The notes: generated by a model not told the origin, from the letters alone. 64,000 bases of DNA from Roseimaritima multifibrata (GCF_007741495.1 NZ_CP036262.1:3720001-3784000), one strand, 5' to 3'; counted from the stretch's first letter, positions 22,160-31,150 are shown. Numbers and translations: made by a program.

Positions 22160-23095
22160 ATGACACTTTTTTATTATGACCCGATTTTTCAAGAACACGT
22201 GACGGGCGACCATCCCGAAAACGGTGGACGCATCCTTTCTGTCATTCGGCACCTGAGCTTTGTCGGTCTTGACGCGAGTTGCCGGCGTCCATCCTGGAAA
22301 CCGGCTTCCGCGGAAAGACTCTGCTACGTACACACCCCTGAATACGTCGAATCCGTCAAACAATTCGCATTGAGTGGGGGCGGCTACATCGAAGAAGATA
22401 CCGCTGTCAGCAAGAAGTCCTACGAAATCGCGTGCATGGCCGCCGGTGCGGCATGCGATGCGGTGGAAAGAGTGGTCCGCGGCGAAGACAAAACGGCTTT
22501 CTGCCTAGTCCGCCCTCCTGGGCACCATGCGATGCCAGATCATGCCATGGGATTCTGCTTGCTAAATAATATCGCGGTCGGGGCGAGGGTTGCGACGCGG
22601 GAACTAGGGATTGAACGCGTATTGATCGTCGACATCGACGTGCATCACGGAAATGGCACTCAAGCAATTTTCTGGGAAGACCCCCTTGTTGCTTACTTCT
22701 CGATGCACTGCTTCCCGCTCTATCCAGAAACGGGGGCGGCCGATGAAATCGGTGCCGGGCCAGGAGTCGGCACGATCTTGAATCTGCCAATCGCACAGGG
22801 AACCCCACGAGACGAACTGCTGGGCACTTTCAGACATCAGCTGAAGGAATTTGCTGCGCGTATCAAACCGCAACTGGTTCTAGTCAGTGCTGGCTTTGAC
22901 GCACACAAAGACAACCCCGTCGGTTCGTTGGGGCTGGAAACAGACGACTACAAAGGAATCACCCGCTCCCTTTTAGAGATCGCAGACGAATACGCCGACG
23001 GCAAACTGGTCAGCGTCCTGGAAGGCGGTTACAACCCGCACGCTCTGACGGACTGTGTCACCGTTCACTTAGAAACGCTTCTAGGCGAAATCTAA
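22160..23095 (+). CDS. Histone-deacetylase-fold amidohydrolase
   Basis: A 311-residue protein of the arginase/deacetylase superfamily. It carries RPPGHHA (tandem active-site histidines), the zinc-ligand motif DIDVHHGNGTQ, and SAGFDAHKDN with the third zinc-ligand Asp. The length fits bacterial class-II HDAC-like enzymes, which remove acetyl groups from protein lysines, polyamines or other amides. The convergent neighbour, 214 bases away, is an acyl-CoA ligase fused to a GNAT acetyltransferase, so the two could write and erase the same modification. The actual substrate is unknown. Confidence 0.93.
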   Translation: MTLFYYDPIFQEHVTGDHPENGGRILSVIRHLSFVGLDASCRRPSWKPASAERLCYVHTPEYVESVKQFALSGGGYIEEDTAVSKKSYEIACMAAGAACDAVERVVRGEDKTAFCLVRPPGHHAMPDHAMGFCLLNNIAVGARVATRELGIERVLIVDIDVHHGNGTQAIFWEDPLVAYFSMHCFPLYPETGAADEIGAGPGVGTILNLPIAQGTPRDELLGTFRHQLKEFAARIKPQLVLVSAGFDAHKDNPVGSLGLETDDYKGITRSLLEIADEYADGKLVSVLEGGYNPHALTDCVTVHLETLLGEI

Positions 23096-23140
23096 GCCCC
23101 AAGTGCTGAGAATCAACTTGCCATAAATCGCGTCCACTCT

Positions 23141-23223
23141 CTTAGCGGAACGGCGCAAGCCGTCCGGCAAATTCGTTGTGTGTTTCCATGCGATTGCCGG
23201 ACGGCTTGCGCCGTTCCGCTAAG
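23141..23223. repeat. 30-bp perfect hairpin between convergent genes
   Basis: Arms 23141-23170 and 23194-23223 are exact inverted repeats with a 23-base spacer. A second, imperfect copy of the same palindrome lies at 41690-41771. Here it sits midway between two convergent stops and could serve as a bidirectional terminator. Its recurrence elsewhere marks it as a dispersed repeat. Confidence 0.85.
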
Positions 23224-23309
23224 AAATTTGTTCGCCGATGGTATGGAACATACGGCGTGCCGCTGCCTAAACGGTCCTTTCCCGAAGCCGTTTGAAACCT
23301 TGTGCTGGC

Positions 23310-26006
23310 CTATTTCTGGACGGCAAGTTTCTTGCGAGCAACCACGGAATCACGCGCATGGCTTCGATCAATATCAAAATCGCGGTGGGAAAACATGTGG
23401 ATCATGCGTTCATTTTGTGGAGCCGTTTCGGCGATGACCGATTGGATACCCCAGGAATCACAGATCTCAAGACAGTGATCGGTCAACATCGATCCGACTC
23501 CCTTACCTTGCCAAGGATCGCTCACAATAATCGCATATTCAGCTTCGCGATGATCCGCATCGGCAACCAAACGGCCAACACCAATTAACTTCCGTTGACC
23601 ATCCTCTTCGGTTTCCGCAACGATTGCGATTTCTCGGTCGTAGTCAAGAAAGCAGAAACGCGTCGCCATTTGATGAGTCGTTGCTTTGAACATGTAACGG
23701 AAACGCAGGTGCAGCGATTCGGGTGAGCAACTGGCCACCAGTTCGTGCCACATCGGTTCGTCTTCGGGTTTGATGGGGCGAAGCAATACCTCGGTTCCAT
23801 CTTTCAATTTTGTCTGCTTGGAGAATTCAACGGGATAGGGGCGGATGGCAAGATGGGAGTACGCACGAGGAGGATGAAGAACCGCTTGGTGATCCAGCAC
23901 GATCCTGGCATCAAGCGCGACGGCACCCTCGGGTGTCGCCAGCAACGGATTGACGTCCAGTTCCACAATCTCGGGGAAATCGGCGACCAGGTAGGACAAA
24001 CGCATTAGAACTTCCACCAACCGGTCAAGGTTGACTCCTGGACGTCCGCGATAGCCCTCCAGCAGCGGCCACAATTGCAACGATTCCAACATGCGTCGTG
24101 CAAGGTTTTCACTCAGCGGCGGTAGTTCGAGCGCAGAATCGTGAAAGAGTTCGGCATTCGTTCCGCCTGCCCCCACCAGTAAGACAGCGCCGAACACAGG
24201 ATCACGTTTAGCACCGATAATCAGTTCGCGTCCGTCAGGTGCAACCAGCATGTGCTGAACGGTAACGCCTTCAAGATGTGCCGAAGGCCGATGCTGCTTA
24301 GCCCGTTTCAGAATCCCCTCAAACGCTTCGGTAACCGCATCCGCATCCATCAGGTTCAGTTCGACCCCGCCCACGTCTGTTTTGTGCGTGATATCGGGCG
24401 AGTGAATCTTCAGCGCGACAGGATATCCCACACGTGCGGCGTAATGCACCGCATCCTCAGCCGTACGAGCGATATAGGTCTGAGTCACCGGTATTTCATA
24501 CGCTTCCAATAGCGCTTTCGATGCCGTCTCGCTAAGAATGTCGTTTCCTTCACTCAAAATCGTGTCGAACACGGCGCGGAGCTTGTCACGATCGAGAGCG
24601 AATTCGATCGGAACCTCTCGCGGCGTTTCGTAGAGTGTTTCGCGGTTTCGGGCATACGACACAAGGTGCATGAAAGCTCGAATGGCTTTTTCGGGGGATG
24701 AATAGGTCGGGATTCCCTCATCATTCAGAAGTTTGATGCCCTCGCGCACCTTGCCGCCCCCCATCCATGCCGCTATCAGCGGTTTGCGAGACAGCTTAGC
24801 CGCTTCGATCACTGCTTTCGCTGCGCCTGTCGGGTCGGTCATTGCCTGTGGAGATAACACCACCAGCACGCCATCCACCTCTTCAGCGCCCAACACGATT
24901 TCTACGGCGGCGGAAAAGCGTTCGGGCGGAGCGTCGCCAATCACATCGACAGGGTTACCGTGTGACCATGCCGCTGGAAGTTTCTTGTTTAGTTTGGCGA
25001 TAGTTGCACTGGACAATTCGGTCAAGACGCCATGTCGTTCCAGCAACGCATCGGTCGCCATCACCCCGGGGCCGCCAGCATTCGTGATGATTGCCAAACG
25101 CGGGCCAGATGGAAGTTTTTTTCGAGCCAGCAGTTCGGCACAATCAAAAAGATCGTCGACGTCGAACACGCGTACAATGCCTGCACGTGCCATCGCCGCC
25201 TCATAGACGCTATCGACCCCCGCCATCGCACCGGTGTGTGACGCAGCCGCCTTGGCGGACTGAGCGAATCGCCCAGCCTTGTAAGCGATGATCGGCTTTT
25301 CCCGGGAAAACGCCCGAGCCGCTGACATGAATCCTCGCCCTTTGCTGATCGATTCCATATACAGGATGATCGACTCGGTATAGCCATCGGTTGCAAAGTA
25401 GTCAATCAAATCGGCGATCCCCACGTCCAACATGTTGCCGACAGACACGAAATTCGAAAAGCCGACATTTTCTTGAATTGCCCAGTCAAGGACTGCCGTG
25501 CATAACGCGCCCGACTGCGAGATAAACGCGACGCGACCCTTTATAGGTGAATCACTTGCGAAACTGGCGTTAAGCGAATGATGTGGCGCCATCACGCCAA
25601 GACAATTCGGGCCGATGATCCGCAGTCCAGCAAACTGCCTAGCCATCCCCCGAATCTCTTCCTCTAAGGCAGCGCCTTCTTTAGACGCTTCACGAAACCC
25701 TGCCGACAGAATCACCAATCCCCGAATCCCCGCTTCACCGCATTGGCGAACGATATCGGGCACGGTAGCCGCCGGGGTACATATCACGGCTAGATCGACT
25801 GGATCGGGGATTTCACTCACCGCCCCGAAACAGGCCACACCGTTGATTTCGGTGTATTTAGAATTCACCGCATAAACAGCGCCGGTAAACCCACCATCGA
25901 CCAGGTTCAGAAGAACCGTATTGCCGACGCTAGACGGACGTTTGCTTGCCCCGATAACGGCAACGCTTTTAGGAGCAAAAATCTTGTCTAAATTGCGAAT
26001 CGGCAT
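23310..26006 (-). CDS. NDP-forming acyl-CoA ligase fused to GNAT acetyltransferase
   Basis: An 898-residue, three-part protein. It consists of a CoA-binding and ligase alpha-like region (APKSVAVIGASKRPSSVGN; residues 1-450), an ATP-grasp beta-like region (residues about 480-700) and a C-terminal GNAT domain (residues about 725-890; VSDPWQGKGVGSML acetyl-CoA loop). The layout is that of Pat/PatZ-type protein lysine acetyltransferases. The phosphorylatable histidine of ADP-forming acetyl-CoA synthetases appears retained as His257 in ASHTGAMAG, so the ligase half may be active, whereas it is described as lost in enterobacterial PatZ. It probably forms an operon with the DsrE gene 50 bases upstream. 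Confidence 0.93.
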   Translation of the reverse strand: MPIRNLDKIFAPKSVAVIGASKRPSSVGNTVLLNLVDGGFTGAVYAVNSKYTEINGVACFGAVSEIPDPVDLAVICTPAATVPDIVRQCGEAGIRGLVILSAGFREASKEGAALEEEIRGMARQFAGLRIIGPNCLGVMAPHHSLNASFASDSPIKGRVAFISQSGALCTAVLDWAIQENVGFSNFVSVGNMLDVGIADLIDYFATDGYTESIILYMESISKGRGFMSAARAFSREKPIIAYKAGRFAQSAKAAASHTGAMAGVDSVYEAAMARAGIVRVFDVDDLFDCAELLARKKLPSGPRLAIITNAGGPGVMATDALLERHGVLTELSSATIAKLNKKLPAAWSHGNPVDVIGDAPPERFSAAVEIVLGAEEVDGVLVVLSPQAMTDPTGAAKAVIEAAKLSRKPLIAAWMGGGKVREGIKLLNDEGIPTYSSPEKAIRAFMHLVSYARNRETLYETPREVPIEFALDRDKLRAVFDTILSEGNDILSETASKALLEAYEIPVTQTYIARTAEDAVHYAARVGYPVALKIHSPDITHKTDVGGVELNLMDADAVTEAFEGILKRAKQHRPSAHLEGVTVQHMLVAPDGRELIIGAKRDPVFGAVLLVGAGGTNAELFHDSALELPPLSENLARRMLESLQLWPLLEGYRGRPGVNLDRLVEVLMRLSYLVADFPEIVELDVNPLLATPEGAVALDARIVLDHQAVLHPPRAYSHLAIRPYPVEFSKQTKLKDGTEVLLRPIKPEDEPMWHELVASCSPESLHLRFRYMFKATTHQMATRFCFLDYDREIAIVAETEEDGQRKLIGVGRLVADADHREAEYAIIVSDPWQGKGVGSMLTDHCLEICDSWGIQSVIAETAPQNERMIHMFSHRDFDIDRSHARDSVVARKKLAVQK

Positions 26007-26056
26007 GTCTCAATACTCTCCGGACCACGCGAATAGCGGATGTGGATTTTGGGGTC

Positions 26057-26509
26057 TTAGTAGTCCATGATCTTGTCGGCGTCCATCAGCATTTTTCCGA
26101 GCGATGGCATGGTTGCGATCTCCGCATTGCGTTTGAGCGCTCCGTCACCAATCCGAGCCGATTTGGCACAATGCGGGCAGACCACAACCTTACCACCACC
26201 TTCGGTGAAGCTGTCATAGTGTGTTGAAAGCGTTGGGGAATCCGGTCCCCAGGTCAGGTCCAGCGACTGTCGGCGTTCGGCCAATCGAACGCCCTCAAGG
26301 TCAAGAAAGATCGTAACCTCCGCACCATGTTCCTGCATTAGGTTCGCAACTTTCAACGCCATGAAACAGCGATGCAAGTCATCGGTGAAATGCGACAGAT
26401 GCACAACCACTTGTTGCTTATCTCCCGCTGGCTTCGCATCGTCCGCTCTCGCAGAAGACTGAGCGAGTGGCAATAAAAGCGTGGCAAGAAACATTACGCG
26501 AAAAAGCAT
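26057..26509 (-). CDS. Exported DsrE-family protein
   Basis: A 150-residue protein with a signal peptide (MLFRVMFLATLLLPLAQSS, cleavage near ARA). The mature DsrE/DsrF-like domain includes VVVHLSHFTDDLHRCFMALK, the EVTIFLDLEGV strand and a late CPHCAKSA motif matching the conserved cysteine position of the family. DsrE-type proteins take part in sulfur transfer or redox reactions; an exported version is presumably periplasmic. It lies immediately upstream of the acyl-CoA ligase/GNAT gene on the same strand and is probably co-transcribed. Confidence 0.85.
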   Translation of the reverse strand: MLFRVMFLATLLLPLAQSSARADDAKPAGDKQQVVVHLSHFTDDLHRCFMALKVANLMQEHGAEVTIFLDLEGVRLAERRQSLDLTWGPDSPTLSTHYDSFTEGGGKVVVCPHCAKSARIGDGALKRNAEIATMPSLGKMLMDADKIMDY

Positions 26510-27098
26510 GGTACTTTCCTATTGGAAGAAGGTAGGTGCCGTCTCTACCGAGTCGGCAAAGGCAGGTTCTGAATGTTTTTTTTGAACCTTTATTTCAAAA
26601 ACAATTATGCATTTGCTGTGCCAACCAACATTCCCAAACGCTCGTTCAGCGTTCCACGGACCGGATTTGAAAGGGTTAGAATGAATGTTGTTCGTCCTGC
26701 ATTCGCACGACGCCAAATACGACCATGGTCTTGGTTACCCAACCGGAAGATCGTATTGCCTATCGCCACCTAACCTCGCAAATTTCAAGTCCAGTTCGCG
26801 ACCGAGTGAGCAGTACCGCACGCGTCGACCGCGTACGCACATTAGGCCGCTCACTTTCACGGCAGAGATCCTCGCTTTACAAATACTTGCCAATGACGCT
26901 ATTCCGTTTGGCACTCCTGTTGCTTTGCACGTCGATTACGAATTTACTATGACGCGAGTCATTGCTCCGTCAGACGCGAAAACGCGGGCGAACAGCCCGT
27001 CGGCTTGTCTACGAACAAGCTCGTTTCCGACGGATGATGCGAACATTGCCACGTGGTCGTGTCGCTAGAATACTTCCACTGACGAAGGAGTCCCCACC
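26510..27098. other. Intergenic region, no gene recognised
   Basis: About 590 bases between divergent genes. Open frames on both strands give no recognisable protein. The region has a T-rich patch near 26577-26600. It presumably holds promoters for both neighbours. The GAAGGAG just before the GTG at 27099 is the thioredoxin ribosome-binding site. Confidence 0.5.
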
Positions 27099-27512
27099 GT
27101 GAATCTAGTCTGCTCCGCATGCTCTGCTTTGAATCGCGTTCCCGATTCGAAGTTGCACGACAAGCCTGTCTGCGGCAAGTGCAAACAATCTCTACTACCC
27201 GATAAACCTGTCGAACTTACCGACGCCACTTTCGCAAGATTTATCGCGAAAACCGAAGTGCCTGTGCTCGTCGATTTCTGGGCACCTTGGTGCGGCCCCT
27301 GCCGGATGATGGCACCCGCATTCGCGGAAGCGGCCGCACAACTATCACCACAGGTCATCCTCGCCAAATTAGACACCGAAGCCAATCCCGTGGCAGCGTC
27401 TCCATTCGGGATTTCAAGCATCCCGACAATGATCTTGTTCAAGCGAGGAGCCGAAGTTTCGCGGCAATCCGGCATGCTAAACGCAGACCAAATCGTTCAG
27501 TTCGCCAGCTGA
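27099..27512 (+). CDS. trxC: Thioredoxin 2 (TrxC-type with zinc ribbon)
   Basis: A 137-residue protein starting at GTG, supported by GAAGGAG 8 bases upstream. An N-terminal zinc ribbon with two CxxC pairs (CSAC and CGKC, about residues 5-28) precedes the thioredoxin domain with the active site WCGPCRM and the cis-proline segment SIPTMILFKRG. This architecture is that of TrxC, a cytoplasmic disulfide reductase often induced by oxidative stress. It sits alone, followed by dispersed repeats. Confidence 0.95.
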   Translation: MNLVCSACSALNRVPDSKLHDKPVCGKCKQSLLPDKPVELTDATFARFIAKTEVPVLVDFWAPWCGPCRMMAPAFAEAAAQLSPQVILAKLDTEANPVAASPFGISSIPTMILFKRGAEVSRQSGMLNADQIVQFAS

Positions 27513-27630
27513 GAAAATTGGGGATTCGCGAGCGGCAAGGACTTGCAAAAAAAATGGTTGCGAGTGAGGTCGCAGGCAGCCAATGTCCAGCACCGCTGCG
27601 CAACAGCTTGTTCTGTTAGTGATTGTCGCC

Positions 27631-27947
27631 TTTTCGCTCGGGACGTGCGATATATAAGTTGACGGTTTGACAGCAGCTGGCACCTGCCCAGACATCCAAG
27701 CGCCACGTCCCCTCGTCGGTTTACCCGACAGGAACGCAAGATTTGAAATTAGAGGTGGTTGCCCCCACGGTTTTCGCATCCCGTTCGGATTGCCGCTTTC
27801 AGCGGCAATCCGAACGGGATGCGTTTTCCTAGAGCCATGCGAACTAATTTCAAATCTTGGCTTCATGCCAGGCAAGCTGGCATGGGGCCTTTTCTCCCTG
27901 CCACACTCACTACTTATTTATCGCACAACCCCCGCGAAAGAACGTTC
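27631..27947. repeat. Structured repeat element, copy A (~317 bp)
   Basis: Nearly identical to 30685-31000, with about 11 differences. The ends carry inverted motifs: GTGCGATATATAAGT on the left and ACTTATTTATCGCAC on the right. Inside, an outer 15-bp stem (27738-27752 with 27844-27858) encloses a perfect 23-bp hairpin (27775-27797 with 27801-27823, loop ttc). Smaller stems lie outside it (gtcgg...ccgac near 27715-27730 and atgccag...ctggcat near 27865-27883). It has no coding potential. The layout resembles a MITE or REP composite. Confidence 0.85.
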
Positions 27948-28110
27948 CCTTAAAGCTACTTTCGGGTAGCCAAAGGCTACAGTCTTTCTCCGCGTTCGAT
28001 TAGATCGATAGGTCGTTGCGCAGCGGGCTGGGATTTTGGTCGCTTGCCAACCCAATTCAATCCGTCTGGGAACCACCAGCTCATCGATCGCGCGTCCCCG
28101 CTGTTCACAA
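27948..28110. repeat. Dispersed-repeat modules downstream of copy A
   Basis: The segment tccct-taaagctactttcgggt... and the following cgcagcgggctgggattttgg module recur, rearranged, near 20440-20510, 60520-60640 and 62570-62630. They are non-coding and lie directly upstream of the alcohol dehydrogenase gene, so its promoter must lie within or after them. Confidence 0.6.
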
Positions 28111-28205
28111 ACGCTAAAGTGGCCCACTGTCGCTGGCACGCTGTTTGCGTTGCCAAACCTCCGCAAGGTTCGACTTTACAAATACCCAAATTTGCGGAAA
28201 CAGCT

Positions 28206-29270
28206 ATGGCTGACTTGATGAAAGCGTTTGTGATGGAAGGGATTGGGAAAACCGCATTCATGGACAAACCGGTCCCTGAACCCGGCCCCAATGACGCAAT
28301 TGTTAAAACGACTCGAGCTCTCGTTTGCACCTCCGATGTGCACACCCTTAAGGGAGCCATTGGCGATCGCAGCAACCTGACGCTCGGACACGAAGCGGTT
28401 GGTGTGGTTGCAAAATTGGGGAGCGAAGTGCGTGGGTTCAAGGAGGGAGATCGTGTGGCCGTTAACGCCATCACCCCCTGTTTTCAATGCCAAAACTGTC
28501 AACGCGGATATACTTCCCAGTGCGATACGATGCTGGGTGGTTGGAAATTTGCGAACACCAAAGACGGCAACTTCGCAGAATACTTTCACGTCAACGACGC
28601 TAGCGCAAACCTGACCTCGATTCCCGGTTCGATCTCTGACGACATTGCAGTCTATGCGTGTGACATGCTGTCGACCGGATTCATGGGCGCCGAACACGCG
28701 AACATACCGCTAGGCGGGACGGTCGTCATTTTTGCCCAAGGTCCCGTCGGATTGATGGCGACTGTCGGAGCTCGTCTGTTGGGTGCCGGTTTGGTGATCG
28801 GTGTCGACGGCGTTGCAGCACGCCTTTCGCTGTCTCGTCACTTTGGGGCCGACGTCACGATCGACTTCACCCAACAAGACCCGCTCGAAGAAATCCTCAA
28901 ACTCACCGGTGGCGTCGGAGTGGATTCGGCGATCGAGTGTCTCGGTTCCCAGGCGACGTTCGAATCTTGCGTGAAAGCCACTCGCCCAGGCGGCACGATC
29001 TCGGTTGCGGGATACTTTGGTCATGGCGACAGCGTCGAAATTCCTCGAGTGGAATGGGGCGTCGGCATGAGCGACAAAGTGATTCGGACGGGACTCTGCC
29101 CCGGTGGAAATGTACGCATGTCACGCCTATTGGGATTGATCGAACGCGGTCGAGTCGATCCGTCACCGTTGACGACTCACAGGTTTGCGTTCGACGATGT
29201 CGACAAAGCGCTGCACCTGATGGAAACAAAAGAAGACGGCATCCTCAAGCCGCTAGTCGTGTTCAAATAG
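28206..29270 (+). CDS. Zinc-dependent alcohol dehydrogenase, MDR family
   Basis: A 354-residue protein. The ATG at 28206 gives the family-typical N-terminus (DLMKAFVMEG); an upstream in-frame ATG would extend into repeat DNA. It has the catalytic zinc site motif GHEAVGVV, four structural-zinc cysteine positions in the CFQCQNCQRGYTSQC region, and a Rossmann fold near FAQGPVGLMATVGARLLGAG. It resembles the isopropanol/secondary alcohol dehydrogenase subgroup, since it has a short C-terminal catalytic part and Cys at CTSDVHT. The substrate is not certain. Confidence 0.9.
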   Translation: MADLMKAFVMEGIGKTAFMDKPVPEPGPNDAIVKTTRALVCTSDVHTLKGAIGDRSNLTLGHEAVGVVAKLGSEVRGFKEGDRVAVNAITPCFQCQNCQRGYTSQCDTMLGGWKFANTKDGNFAEYFHVNDASANLTSIPGSISDDIAVYACDMLSTGFMGAEHANIPLGGTVVIFAQGPVGLMATVGARLLGAGLVIGVDGVAARLSLSRHFGADVTIDFTQQDPLEEILKLTGGVGVDSAIECLGSQATFESCVKATRPGGTISVAGYFGHGDSVEIPRVEWGVGMSDKVIRTGLCPGGNVRMSRLLGLIERGRVDPSPLTTHRFAFDDVDKALHLMETKEDGILKPLVVFK

Positions 29271-29271
29271 T

Positions 29272-29457
29272 GAACCGACAATCTATCTGGTGACGTTTAC
29301 AATCCCGGTGACCTACTATTTTGAAATCCTGCGTGGTGTGGTCTTGCGAGGTGCGGACTTATCCGATCTGATGCCTTGGGTGCTGGGGCTGACCGTCTGT
29401 GGAGTGGTTGTGCTTACCCTCAGCGTCTCACGATTTCAAAAACGATTGAGTGGCTAG
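29272..29457 (+). pseudogene. Remnant of ABC-2 type transporter permease (C-terminus only)
   Basis: The frame ending with TAG at 29455 encodes a short tail: FTIPVTYYFEILRGVVLRG, ADLSDLMPW, then a hydrophobic helix and a basic end RFQKRLSG. This is the hallmark C-terminus of ABC-2 permeases (P-x-TYF-x-EILRGI...RG, final helix, RF-x-K). No start codon or upstream part exists, because the frame abuts the alcohol dehydrogenase stop. It is a gene fragment left by deletion or rearrangement. Confidence 0.75.
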
Positions 29458-29523
29458 ATGGCACGAGGTTTGCCGTCACTTCATCCATCAGAAACCCTAG
29501 TTGCAACATATAAAGATATTGAT

Positions 29524-30552
29524 ATGCCTCAATCACCAGAAACAAACCGGCGAATCGTACTGAACTCTCGCCCCCATGGTGCTCCGTCACCCGACAACTT
29601 CCGCCTGGACACTACGGAACTACCGAAACCGACTGACGGACAGATGTTGCTGCGAACCGTCTACCTATCGTTAGATCCGTACATGCGCGGGCGGATGAGT
29701 GACGCGCCGTCGTACGCCGCTCCAGTTGAACTTGGCGAAGTGATGGTGGGGGGGACCGTCTGTCAAGTCGAACAATCATTTCATCCTGAGTTTGCTGTGG
29801 GCGATTGGGTTTTGGCGAACACAGGATGGCAGGATTATGCCGTATCGGACGGGCAGGGGGTGATTCCGCTTGGGCGAAATTTAGAGCATCCCGCCAGGTC
29901 GTTGGGCGTCCTTGGGATGCCAGGTTTCACCGCCTATATGGGGCTGCTTGACATTGGTCAGCCCAAACCTCGCGAGACCGTTGTGGTCGCCGCAGCGACC
30001 GGTGCGGTCGGATCCGCAGTCGGCCAGATCGCCAAGCTAAAAGGGTGCCGCGTCGTAGGCGTGGCAGGCGGGCCTAAAAAGTGCAAAGCCGCTGTCGAAA
30101 CGTTTGGCTTTGACGCGTGCATTGACCACTACGCATCCGATTTCGATCAGCAACTGGCAGATGCGTGCTCAAGCGGTATCGACGTTTACTTTGAAAGCGT
30201 CGGCGGGAAAGTGTTCGATGCCGTCCTCCCACTTCTGAACGTTAAGGCTCGGATTCCGGTATGCGGATTGATCGCCCACTACAACGACACCGCCTTACCC
30301 GAAGGCCCAGATCGTTTGCCGTTGCTGATGCAAACGTTTTTGATTCGACGAATCAAAGCACAAGGATTCATCATTTTCGATGACTACGGCCCGCGTTATG
30401 GCGAATTCCTCGCTGAAATGACCGAGTGGGTTAAATCAGGGAAAGTGAAGTCGATCGAGGATGTCGTCGAGGGCCTGGAGAACGCCCCCAACGCCTTCAT
30501 CGGTTTGTTAGAAGGCAAGAACTTCGGCAAACTAGCGGTCCACGTCGGCTAG
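29524..30552 (+). CDS. NADP-dependent oxidoreductase (CurA/prostaglandin reductase-like MDR)
   Basis: A 342-residue protein. The start at 29524 (MPQSPETNRRIVL) matches the family; an earlier ATG at 29458 overlaps the permease remnant region. It has the zinc-less MDR signature LSLDPYMRGRM, the cofactor-binding motif AATGAVGSAVGQIAKLKGCRV and the G-x-KK NADP segment GGPKKCK. Relatives reduce enones and alkenals (leukotriene B4 dehydrogenase and CurA class), suggesting detoxification of reactive carbonyls. It follows a disrupted locus and is followed by structured repeats. Confidence 0.92.
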   Translation: MPQSPETNRRIVLNSRPHGAPSPDNFRLDTTELPKPTDGQMLLRTVYLSLDPYMRGRMSDAPSYAAPVELGEVMVGGTVCQVEQSFHPEFAVGDWVLANTGWQDYAVSDGQGVIPLGRNLEHPARSLGVLGMPGFTAYMGLLDIGQPKPRETVVVAAATGAVGSAVGQIAKLKGCRVVGVAGGPKKCKAAVETFGFDACIDHYASDFDQQLADACSSGIDVYFESVGGKVFDAVLPLLNVKARIPVCGLIAHYNDTALPEGPDRLPLLMQTFLIRRIKAQGFIIFDDYGPRYGEFLAEMTEWVKSGKVKSIEDVVEGLENAPNAFIGLLEGKNFGKLAVHVG

Positions 30553-30684
30553 CACCAAAACGCGTCTGCCGATACGTGTACGTTTCTCTAGTTAAAGCGG
30601 GTACCTGCCGGCCATTGCCTGGGTGATTTCCTGGCATTGGTTCTATCCGGCTGGGACCGTGCAGGCGATTTAATGAGTGTCGTC

Positions 30685-31000
30685 TTTCGCTCGGGTTGTG
30701 CGATAAATAAGTTGACGGTTTGACAGCAGCTGGCACCTGCCCAGACATCCAAGCGCCACGTCCCCTCGTCGGTTTACCCGACAGGAACGCAAGATTTGAA
30801 ATTAGAGGTGGTTGTCCCCACGGTTTTCGCTTCCCGTTCGGATTGCCGCTGAAAGCGGCAATCCGAACGGGAAGCGTTTTTCTAGAGCCATGCGAACTAA
30901 TTTCAAATCTTGGCTTCATGCCAGGCAAGCTGGCATGGGGCCTTTTCTCCCTGCCACACTCACTACTTATTTATCGCACAACCCCCGCGAAAGAACGTCC
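30685..31000. repeat. Structured repeat element, copy B (~317 bp)
   Basis: Second copy of the element at 27631-27947, in the same orientation 3,054 bases downstream. The central 23-bp hairpin (30828-30850 with 30854-30876) is again perfect although one base pair is exchanged (A-T to T-A) and the loop reads gaa instead of ttc. The outer stem is 30791-30805 with 30897-30911. Copy A has one extra T near 27720. The two copies flank the Zn-dehydrogenase, permease remnant and CurA-like genes. Confidence 0.85.
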
Positions 31001-31111
31001 TTTTCCAGCTACTTTCGCGGGGACGTGAAGTCTATAGATGAAGGGTTGCAGCAGTTTACGAGTCTATATTTCGCCAAGCGAACACGTAGCCCGGAGGGCG
31101 GCAGATACTTG

Positions 31112-31131
31112 CCGGCGGCGCAAGCCGCCGG
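31112..31131. repeat. REP-like palindrome
   Basis: The 20-base palindrome ccggcggcgcaagccgccgg sits directly after gggcggcagatacttg. The same lead-in precedes ccgttggcgtaagccaacgg at 60481-60500. The two palindromes differ by paired changes that keep the stem intact. Confidence 0.75.
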
Positions 31132-31150
31132 AGTGGGGATCGCGAAAAGG

